Source: Defluviicoccus vanus
Lineage (GTDB): Bacteria > Pseudomonadota > Alphaproteobacteria > Rhodospirillales > Defluviicoccaceae
Assembly: GCF_014672695.1 (NCBI RefSeq)
Contig: NZ_CP053923.1
Coordinates: 2,174,460 to 2,181,497 of the forward strand
DNA: 7,038 nucleotides
Direction: 5' to 3'
Shown: positions 1 through 5,449 of the stretch, one piece after another
How positions within the stretch are numbered: the first letter of the stretch is position 1
Layout of the letters: every line of letters starts with the position of its first letter
Made by a program: the position numbers and the translations under genes
The notes under the pieces: generated by a model
What the model was told of the DNA's origin: nothing
Database searches by the model: none
What the model saw: only the letters and a program-made list of their open reading frames with translations

Positions 1-1938
1 GTGCGAGTGATGCAGGAAAACTGGATCGGCCGTTCCGAGGGCGCGCACGTGTCCTTTGCGCTTGCCGAACGTGCCGACCGCCTGGAGGTTTACACCACCC
101 GGCCGGATACGCTGTTCGGCGCCTCCTTCTGTGCCATTGCTGCTGACCATCCGCTGGCGTTGAGCATGGCCGAAGGTGATCCGGCGCTGGCGGAGTTTCT
201 CGCGGACTGTCGCCGCGGCGGCACCACGGAAGCAGCGATCGAAACGGCGGAGAAGCGTGGTTGCGATACAGGCCTGCGCGCCGTGCATCCCTTTGACCCG
301 ACGTGGCAACTACCGGTCTATGTTGCCAATTTCGTCCTCATGGATTACGGGACCGGCGCCATTTTCGGCTGTCCGGCCCATGACCAGCGCGACCTCGACT
401 TTGCCCGCAAGTATCAACTGCCGGTGAAGCCGGTGATCTGCCCGCCTGATCGCGACCCGGGCGAGTGGCGAACATTCTGGGCCAATGAGCAGCCGGTTGA
501 AGCGTACACCGGCCCCGGCACGCTGATCGGCTCCGAGTTCCTCGACGGGCTCGATGCCGAGGTGGCGAAGCGGACGGCGGCGGCGCGGCTGGCGGACCTC
601 GGCGCCGGCGGCCTTGCCGTCAGCTATCGCCTGCGTGACTGGGGCGTCTCCCGCCAGCGCTACTGGGGCTGCCCAATCCCGGTGATCCATTGCCAGAGCT
701 GCGGCGTCGTACCCGTGCCGGTGGCGGACTTGCCGGTACGCCTGCCGGAGGATGTAGATTTCTCCGCCCCCGGCAATCCGCTTGACCGCCATCCCACCTG
801 GAAGCACGTGCCATGCCCCAAATGCGGCATGCAGGCGCTGCGGGAAACCGACACCTTCGATACCTTTTTTGAGTCGTCGTGGTATTTCGCCCGCTTCTGT
901 TCGCCGCAGGCGAGCGTGGCCTTCGACCGGGCGGAGGTTGAAGCGTGGCTGCCGGTAGACCAGTACATCGGCGGTATCGAGCACGCCATCCTGCACTTGC
1001 TCTACTCGCGCTTCTTCACCCGTGCCTTGAAGCGGTGCGGCTATCTCTCCGTCGACGAACCCTTCGCTGGGCTGATGACACAAGGCATGGTCTGCCACGA
1101 GACCTACCGCCGTGGCGATGGCGAATGGCTGTCGCCCGAGGAGATCGAACGACAAGGCGACGGATGGGTGGAGCGCGCGAGTGGTGCTTCGGTCAGCGTC
1201 GGCCGCTCGGAGAAGATGAGCAAGTCGAAGAAGAACGTCGTCGATCCCGAGGGCATCATCGCCGTTTATGGCGCCGACACGGCGCGCCTGTTCATGCTCT
1301 CCGACAGCCCACCCGATCGCGACCTGGAATGGACCGAAGCCGGCGTCGAAGGCGCCTGGCGTTTCGTCAATCGACTTTGGCGCCTGATCACCGAGGCACC
1401 AGCCGATCTACCGCCTGTTGCAACAGACCTCAGCAGTGCTATCGAACCGGCGCTCCGGACCATTCTGCAGGACACGCATCGCACGATCGCCCGCATTACT
1501 GAGGATCTCGATCGCTTCGCCTTCAACCGCGCCGTTGCCCGCCTGCGCGAATTCACCAACGTTCTCGGCGACGCCAACGCGCAGTTGCTCACGAATGGTG
1601 CCTTGCATCGCCTGGCGCTGGAGACGCTGGTGAAACTGACGGGACCGATCATGCCGCATCTCGCCGAAGAGCTGTGGGAGCGCCTAGGACATCGCTCGCT
1701 GCTGGCAGTTGAGCCATGGCCGGTCGCCGATCCCGCGTTCCTAGCAGATGAGCGGATCACCATCGGGGTGCAGGTCAACGGCAAACTACGGGGCACGATT
1801 GAGGTTGCCAGCGAAGCCAGCGAAGCAGACACCCGATCGGCGGCGCTCGCTCTTCCCAACGTGGTCAAGGTCATGGCTGGCAAGGCACCGCGCAAGGTGA
1901 TCATCATTCCGAAGCGGATCGTCAATGTTGTCATCTAG
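1..1938 (+). CDS. leuS: Leucyl-tRNA synthetase, 3' part (5' end outside window)
   Basis: Cytoplasmic class I aminoacyl-tRNA synthetase that charges tRNA-Leu with leucine and hydrolyses mischarged tRNA. The frame is open from base 1 to TAG at 1936-1938 (645 codons). The first residues match an internal part of the family (MQ-NWIGRSEG), so about 214 N-terminal residues, including the HIGH motif, lie upstream; the GTG at base 1 is not the start. Visible parts are the CP1 editing domain with TTRPDTLFG at residues 32-40 and HDQRD at 127-131 (equivalent to the E. coli editing residues T252, D342 and D345), and WGVSRQRYWG where the catalytic domain resumes. Two CxxC pairs (C231/C234 and C272/C275) could bind zinc; E. 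coli LeuRS lacks them at this place. VDQYIGGIEHA is at 319-329 and the KMSKS loop at 405-409. An anticodon-binding helical domain follows, then the C-terminal domain with VQVNGKLRG. No internal break is seen. The 3' end overlaps lptE by 14 bases. Confidence 0.97.
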   Translation: MRVMQENWIGRSEGAHVSFALAERADRLEVYTTRPDTLFGASFCAIAADHPLALSMAEGDPALAEFLADCRRGGTTEAAIETAEKRGCDTGLRAVHPFDPTWQLPVYVANFVLMDYGTGAIFGCPAHDQRDLDFARKYQLPVKPVICPPDRDPGEWRTFWANEQPVEAYTGPGTLIGSEFLDGLDAEVAKRTAAARLADLGAGGLAVSYRLRDWGVSRQRYWGCPIPVIHCQSCGVVPVPVADLPVRLPEDVDFSAPGNPLDRHPTWKHVPCPKCGMQALRETDTFDTFFESSWYFARFCSPQASVAFDRAEVEAWLPVDQYIGGIEHAILHLLYSRFFTRALKRCGYLSVDEPFAGLMTQGMVCHETYRRGDGEWLSPEEIERQGDGWVERASGASVSVGRSEKMSKSKKNVVDPEGIIAVYGADTARLFMLSDSPPDRDLEWTEAGVEGAWRFVNRLWRLITEAPADLPPVATDLSSAIEPALRTILQDTHRTIARITEDLDRFAFNRAVARLREFTNVLGDANAQLLTNGALHRLALETLVKLTGPIMPHLAEELWERLGHRSLLAVEPWPVADPAFLADERITIGVQVNGKLRGTIEVASEASEADTRSAALALPNVVKVMAGKAPRKVIIIPKRIVNVVI

Positions 1939-2473
1939 ACGTACGAGCCTTGTGCTGGGCTTCCTGGCCAGCCTCGCTGTCGCGGGCTGCAATATCCGGC
2001 CACTTTACGCGCCACCAACGGCGGACGCGTCCGAAGAGGATCGTACGGTGGTGGAGGATCTCGCAAGTGTGTCCGTGGACCCAATCGCCGATCGCCGCGG
2101 CCAGATGTTGCGCAACCGCCTGTCCGCCATGCTGAGTGCGGATGATGCCACCGAAACGCAGAAGTATCACTTGAATATCGATCTCAATGAATCGGAGGAA
2201 TCGCTGGCGCTGCGCCGATCCGGCTTTGCCACACGGAGTACTCTGCGTATCACTGCCGTCTATCGCCTGTACGACAATAGCACCGGCCAGCCGGTTCTAG
2301 CCGGGTCGGCGAATGCGATGTCCAGTTACGATCTGCTCGACAGCGATTTTTCCACCCTGGCTGCCATCAATGACGCGCGTGCGCGTGTGGTTGATCGCCT
2401 CGCCGGCGATCTGCGCAATCGCCTCGCCGTTTACTTCGCATCGCAACCACCTGCTGTCGTCGCGACGCCGTGA
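1925..2473 (+). CDS. lptE: LPS-assembly lipoprotein LptE
   Basis: Outer-membrane lipoprotein that pairs with the LptD barrel to insert lipopolysaccharide into the outer leaflet. The 182-residue product begins with a short basic stretch (SSRRTS), a hydrophobic segment, and a lipobox VAGC with the lipidated cysteine at residue 22, so it should be exported and processed by signal peptidase II. Directly after the cysteine comes NIRPLY, like the RPLY start of mature alphaproteobacterial LptE. The C-terminal half has SSYDLLDSDFSTLAAINDAR and a final helix ending RNRLAVYF, both typical of the family, and the length is normal. ATG at 1925 is chosen because it gives a complete signal peptide. It lies inside the end of leuS in another frame, with only a weak GGA upstream, which suggests coupling to leuS translation. 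The stop overlaps the holA start. Sequence conservation in LptE is low, so the call rests on the lipobox, the motifs and the leuS/holA context. Confidence 0.9.
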   Translation: MLSSRRTSLVLGFLASLAVAGCNIRPLYAPPTADASEEDRTVVEDLASVSVDPIADRRGQMLRNRLSAMLSADDATETQKYHLNIDLNESEESLALRRSGFATRSTLRITAVYRLYDNSTGQPVLAGSANAMSSYDLLDSDFSTLAAINDARARVVDRLAGDLRNRLAVYFASQPPAVVATP

Positions 2474-3528
2474 AGCTGACGCCGACGCGCTGGTCGGCCT
2501 ATCTACGTCAGCCCGATCCGGCCTTCGGGCTGGTCCTGGTCTATGGACCGGATCGCGGTCTGGTGCGGGAGCGCTCGGATCAGCTGGCAGAACGTATCCT
2601 TGGCGGCGATGCCGATCCCTTTCGCAGCATTGAGTTCAGTGCATCGCAGTTACGCTCAGCGCCGCTGATTCTTGCCGATGAGGCGTTGGCGTTTGGTCTT
2701 GTTCCCGGGCGTCGGCTGTTACGGGTTCGCGATGCTGCGGACAGCATCGTCGAGGCGGTCCGCCTGCTGCTGAACCACGACACCTGGCCCGGGTTTGTCC
2801 TCCTGGAAGCGGGCGACTTAAGCAAGCGTTCCTCCTTGCGTGAGCTGATCGAAGGCGCGCGCCATGCCGCAGCGGTGCCCTGCTACGAAGACGATCCCGC
2901 CACCCTACGGCAGGTGGTTGCCGAAACGTTGAAGGCAGCAGGGTTGAGTCCGTCGCCTGAGGTGACAGAGTTTCTCGCTCAGCATCTGGGCAATGACCGT
3001 GCGATCACGCGCAGCGAGTTGGAGAAGTTGGTGCTCTACATGGGACCGGTAGCACCCGGTCAATCTCGGACGCTCACGCTCGACGACGTTGCGGTGATCG
3101 TCGGTGACGCCCGTGCCATCGCCTTGGGCGGGGTTGCCATGGCCGTTGGTTCGGGGAGCCGGGCAGCTGCCGTGCGGGCAATTGCGGAGGCGGCGGCAGA
3201 GGGCTTGGAGCCGATTGGTCTGCTGCGAATGGTCGCGGCACATCTGCAACGGCTTTATCTGGCGGTCGGTGCGGTTGCCAGCGGACGGCCGGTAAAGGAT
3301 GCCGTCGCCGGCCTGCGGCCGCCGGTGTTCTTTCGCGACCTGGAGGCTTTCAGCCGTCAAGTTCAGCTCTGGTCACCGGCGTCGCTCGAAGCCGCCTTAC
3401 TGATCATCCTGGAGACGGAAATGCGCTGTAAACAGACCGGAGAGCCGCAGCGCCTGCTTGCCGAGCAGGCATGCCTGCGGGTGGCCGATCTCTCCAGGTC
3501 GCCTCGGCGGGGTGCGTCGCGCTCCTAG
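2470..3528 (+). CDS. holA: DNA polymerase III subunit delta
   Basis: The delta subunit of the clamp loader opens the beta sliding clamp so that it can be loaded on primed DNA. The 352-residue product has the normal family length. Residues about 20-32 read LVLVYGPDRGLVRE, the degenerate nucleotide-binding start usual in alphaproteobacterial HolA. The first AAA-like domain includes GRRLLRVRDA and FVLLEAGDLSKRSSLR (about residues 77-122). The second domain contains LAQHLGNDRAITRSELEKL (about 170-188), a hallmark stretch of the family. The C-terminal collar domain includes a long alpha-helical region with LLRMVAAHLQRLYL and ends with the usual ETEMRCKQTGEPQRLLAEQA helices. The GTG start at 2470 overlaps the lptE stop (GTGA) and has no clear Shine-Dalgarno sequence, fitting translation by reinitiation after lptE. 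The gene ends at TAG 3526-3528, only a few bases before an insertion sequence, and its C-terminus looks complete. Confidence 0.95.
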   Translation: MKLTPTRWSAYLRQPDPAFGLVLVYGPDRGLVRERSDQLAERILGGDADPFRSIEFSASQLRSAPLILADEALAFGLVPGRRLLRVRDAADSIVEAVRLLLNHDTWPGFVLLEAGDLSKRSSLRELIEGARHAAAVPCYEDDPATLRQVVAETLKAAGLSPSPEVTEFLAQHLGNDRAITRSELEKLVLYMGPVAPGQSRTLTLDDVAVIVGDARAIALGGVAMAVGSGSRAAAVRAIAEAAAEGLEPIGLLRMVAAHLQRLYLAVGAVASGRPVKDAVAGLRPPVFFRDLEAFSRQVQLWSPASLEAALLIILETEMRCKQTGEPQRLLAEQACLRVADLSRSPRRGASRS

Positions 3529-3541
3529 CAGCCTGTCGGAC

Positions 3542-3571
3542 TTAACGCGAGGCGGAGCTGTGGGTTATAGA
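3542..3571 (+). promoter_or_regulatory. Possible promoter of the IS1182 transposase
   Basis: TTAACG (3542-3547) and TATAGA (3566-3571) are separated by 18 bases and resemble sigma70-type -35 and -10 boxes, about 40 bases upstream of the transposase ATG at 3614. The -35 match is weak. The call is based on motif likeness and position alone. Confidence 0.25.
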
Positions 3572-3613
3572 ATCCGGGCATGGATTCACGCCCCCGGCCC
3601 GGACCTCTTCGGC

Positions 3614-4545
3614 ATGAGCAACTTCCGCCCGATCGACCGCGACAGCGGATTTCTGATGCCGCCGTCGGTGGACGAGTGGCTTCCGCAGCGGCACTTGGCG
3701 CGGTTCGTGGTGGAGGTGATCGCGGGGCTGGATCTGCGGCCGATGACCGGCAGCTACCGTGGCTCTGGGGAAGCGTCCTACCACCCCAGCCTTTCTGCTG
3801 GGCATTCTGATCTACGGCTACGCCACCGGGGTGTTCTCCAGCCGCAAGCTGGAGCGGGCGACCTATGACAGCGTGGCGTTCCGCTTCATCGCGGCGAACG
3901 ATCATCCGGACCATGACACCATCGCCGCGTTCCGCCGACGCTTTCTGCCGCAGATCGAGAAGCTGTTCGTCCAGGTGCTGGTGCTCGCGCGCGAGATGGG
4001 CGTGCTGAAGCTGGGAACGGTCGGGCTCGACGGGACCAAGGTCCACGCCAATGCCAGCCGGCACAGCGCGCTGTCCTATGACCATGCGGGCAAGCTGGAG
4101 GCCCAACTGCAGGCCGAAGTGGCCGATCTCATGGCCAAGGCAGAAGCGGCGGACCAGGTGGACATCGCTGACGGCATGTCGATCCCCGACGAATTGGCGC
4201 GACGTGAGGAACGGTTGTCCAGGCTCGCCGAGGCCCGGGCGAAGATCGAGGCCCGCGCGAAGGAACGCTTCGAACGGGAGCAGGCAGACCATCAGGCGAA
4301 ACTCGCAGCACGGGACGCCAAGGCAGCGGCCACCGGCAAGAAGCCCACGGGCCGTGAGCCGAAGCCGCCGGTGGCGACGCCGCTGCCCACGGATCAGATC
4401 AATCTGACCGACGAGGAAAGCCGCATCATGGCGGTGGCGGGCGGCGGTTTTGAGCAGTGCTACAATGCGCAGGCGGCGGTGGCGGCGGGCAGTCTGCTGG
4501 TGGTGGTCGCCGACGTGGTGCAGGCGCCCAACGACAAGCAGCAGC
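3614..4545 (+). pseudogene. IS1182-family transposase, frameshifted and truncated
   Basis: Start of a DDE transposase of the IS1182 family. ATG at 3614 opens MSNFRPIDRDSGFLMPPS, the usual N-terminus, and the InsH-like N-terminal domain follows (HLARFVVEVIAGLDLR). After 58 codons, at SYHP (3776-3787), the frame must move by one base: skipping A3788 restores AFLLGILIYGYATGVFSSRK and then FRFIAANDHPDHDTIAAFRR. Next come the first catalytic aspartate in VGLDGTKVHANAS (D codon 4029-4031) and the charged, probably coiled-coil segment typical of this family (ADGMSIPDELARREERL and onward, about 4080-4380). INLTDEESRIM and GGGFEQCYNAQA follow. The gene is cut at PNDKQQ, where IS66 sequence begins at 4546; the second open frame then runs on to a chance stop at 4593-4595. 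The later D and E of the catalytic triad are missing, so about 310 of roughly 450-500 residues remain. No start with a good Shine-Dalgarno sequence is seen. It should not make an active transposase. Confidence 0.88.
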
Positions 4546-4563
4546 GTAAGCGGAGCTCTGACC
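4546..4563 (+). repeat. Left terminal inverted repeat of the IS66 element
   Basis: GTAAGCGGAGCTCTGACC starts with the heptamer GTAAGCG typical of IS66-family ends and falls at the junction with the interrupted IS1182 transposase. The inner limit is not known, because the right-hand copy is outside the window. Confidence 0.7.
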
Positions 4564-4595
4564 CCACGTTGCGGCCGGTGATTGCTCGCGGATGA

Positions 4596-4621
4596 TGGCG
4601 GCTCCCAGGACGGAGGCGCCG
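4596..4621 (+). promoter_or_regulatory. Hairpin covering the tnpA ribosome binding site
   Basis: GGCGGCTCC (4597-4605) can pair with GGAGGCGCC (4612-4620), giving 8 of 9 pairs with one G-G mismatch, a 6-base loop and an added T-G pair at the base. The right arm contains GGAGG (4612-4616), the Shine-Dalgarno sequence of tnpA, six bases before its GTG start at 4623. A transcript that includes both arms would hide this site. Known insertion sequences such as IS10 and IS50 use this kind of structure to stop outside transcription from raising transposase levels; that it acts so here is inference. Confidence 0.45.
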
Positions 4622-4622
4622 C

Positions 4623-5027
4623 GTGGATCGTTTGCCAAGTAAGGTGCCAATTAATTGGCAAAGCGCCCGTCAGGGCGAGGTACTGCCGTGGGGTGAGCGG
4701 CGGCGGCGGTGGAGCTGGGAGGAGAAGGCGCGGATCGTCGCCGAAAGTTTCGCCCCCGACGCCGTGGCGAGCGCGGTCGCCCGCCGGCACGGGCTGCACC
4801 GCAACCAGCTGTATGCCTGGCGGAAGGAGTTGCGCCAGGCGGCGGAGGCGGCGACGGCGGACGCGGTACCGCTCGACTTCGTGCCGGTAGTGGTGAGCGA
4901 GGGGCGTTGTCCAGCCGGCAGTCCGGCGATCGAGATCGAGCTTGCCGGTGCTCGGGTGCGGGTGTCGCCGGGCGCCGATCCGGTGCTCCTGGCGGACGTG
5001 CTCCGGACGCTGAAGGCGCTCGGATGA
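4623..5027 (+). CDS. tnpA: IS66 accessory protein TnpA (helix-turn-helix)
   Basis: Small DNA-binding accessory protein of IS66-type elements; with TnpB it assists TnpC-driven transposition, though its precise job is not settled. The product is 134 residues. Residues about 30-70 form the helix-turn-helix typical of the family: RRRRWSWEEKARIVAESF, then VARRHGLHRNQLYAWRKEL. The C-terminal part ends with the conserved pattern IEIELAGARVRVSPGADPVLLADVLRTLKAL. The GTG start at 4623 is chosen because GGAGG (4612-4616) sits six bases upstream; the nearby ATGs at 4592 and 4595 are in another frame. A perfect 16-base palindrome lies within codons 8-13. The TGA stop overlaps the tnpB ATG as ATGA, so the two are likely translationally coupled. 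Confidence 0.92.
   Translation: MDRLPSKVPINWQSARQGEVLPWGERRRRWSWEEKARIVAESFAPDAVASAVARRHGLHRNQLYAWRKELRQAAEAATADAVPLDFVPVVVSEGRCPAGSPAIEIELAGARVRVSPGADPVLLADVLRTLKALG
4631..4662. repeat. Perfect 16-base palindrome with an extra half-site in tnpA
   Basis: TGCCAATTAATTGGCA (4645-4660) equals its own reverse complement. A further TTTGCCAA at 4631-4638 is the exact reverse complement of TTGGCAAA at 4655-4662, so three copies of the TGCCAA half-site lie within 32 bases. The AATTAATT core stands out in very GC-rich surroundings. It lies in the first codons of tnpA and could be an operator or an mRNA structure; function is inferred only from symmetry and place. Confidence 0.6.
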
Positions 5028-5377
5028 TCGTCCCGCCTTCAGGCGTCCGGGTGCTGGTGGCGACGCGGCCGGTCGACTTCCGCTGCGGCGCCGACCGACT
5101 CGCTTCGATCGTGCAGACGGCGCTGGGGCACGACCCCTTCTCCGGGACAATTTACGTCTTCCGTTGCAAACGATCGGACAGGCTGAAACTGCTCGTCTGG
5201 GACGGCAGCGGCTTGGTGATGGTGTGGAAACGGCTGGAGGCAGGCGTCTTTCGCTGGCCGCCGGTGACCGGGGGCGTGATGCGGCTGTCGGCGGCGCAGC
5301 TGGCGGCGCTGTTGGATGGCCTCGACTGGTCGCGGATGCACGCGCCGCGTCTCGGTCGACCGAAGAAGGCACAATAG
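5024..5377 (+). CDS. tnpB: IS66 accessory protein TnpB
   Basis: This is the IS66 Orf2 protein, needed with TnpA for efficient transposition of IS66-type elements; it is unrelated to the RNA-guided TnpB nuclease of IS200/IS605. The 117-residue product has the usual family length and its conserved signature throughout: VLVATRPVDFRCGADRLA near the N-terminus, then DPFSGTIYVFRCKRSDRLK and LLVWDGSGLVMVWKRLEAG in the middle. FRWPPV and LSAAQLAALLDGLDW follow towards the C-terminus. No domain of known catalytic activity is seen. ATG at 5024 overlaps the tnpA stop by four bases, which fixes the start. The TAG stop is at 5375-5377. The following 24 codons up to the tnpC ATG are open in the same frame, so that TAG is the only barrier between the two proteins. 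Confidence 0.95.
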   Translation: MIVPPSGVRVLVATRPVDFRCGADRLASIVQTALGHDPFSGTIYVFRCKRSDRLKLLVWDGSGLVMVWKRLEAGVFRWPPVTGGVMRLSAAQLAALLDGLDWSRMHAPRLGRPKKAQ

Positions 5378-5414
5378 GCTGTGCCGGCCTGCCGGGGAAG
5401 CCACAAGAACTCTG

Positions 5415-5421
5415 GTAAGCG
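5415..5421 (+). repeat. Internal copy of the IS66 end heptamer GTAAGCG
   Basis: GTAAGCG, identical to the first seven bases of the element's left end, recurs between tnpB and tnpC in the same orientation, 29 bases before the tnpC ATG. The sequence after it (TCTGGCATCG) does not clearly continue the terminal repeat. A seven-base match could easily occur by chance over 2.5 kb, so it may have no meaning. Confidence 0.35.
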
Positions 5422-5449
5422 TCTGGCATCGTGCTTAGAATCGCCGCTC

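Larger units (their letters stand above)
3531..4545 (+). mobile_element. IS1182-family insertion sequence, left part only
   Basis: Remnant of an IS1182-type element carrying the transposase start described separately. The left boundary is approximate: the run AGCCTGTCGGACTTAA from 3531 resembles an IS1182-type terminus, and the last clear host sequence is the holA stop at 3528. The matching right end is not in the window, because the element is interrupted at 4545/4546 by an IS66 element; the remainder should lie beyond 7038. The 5' leader (3531-3613) holds no gene. It contains a perfect 6-base inverted repeat, GAATCC (3570-3575) and GGATTC (3582-3587), with a 6-base loop and no T-run, so it is not a convincing terminator. 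The family is assigned from the protein; the exact end is uncertain. Confidence 0.75.

Noticed and set aside
310..1155. A 281-codon minus-strand open frame opposite leuS
   Set aside because: The leuS frame is continuous and conserved on the plus strand. The antisense product has no recognisable motif.
3570..3587. Rho-independent terminator after holA
   Set aside because: The GAATCC/GGATTC stem is only six pairs and no T-run follows. It probably lies inside the IS1182 leader.
3776..3803. Programmed frameshifting to make the IS1182 transposase
   Set aside because: I see no slippery heptamer or stimulating structure. IS1182 transposases are normally one open frame, and the gene is also truncated downstream.
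3759..4595. A separate gene starting at GTG 3759
   Set aside because: Its first residues come from the wrong frame of the IS1182 transposase and its last 15 or so from the IS66 end. It is the 3' piece of the frameshifted, truncated transposase.
5024..5377. RNA-guided nuclease TnpB with a possible guide RNA
   Set aside because: The name is shared only. This is the 117-residue IS66 Orf2 protein, with no RuvC motifs and far too short for the IS200/IS605 TnpB.
3525..5429. A 634-codon open frame on the minus strand across both insertion sequences
   Set aside because: It lies antisense to clear transposase genes and crosses the IS1182/IS66 junction. Its translation is low-complexity and rich in Arg, Pro and Ala with no recognisable domain. 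It is a GC-rich shadow.
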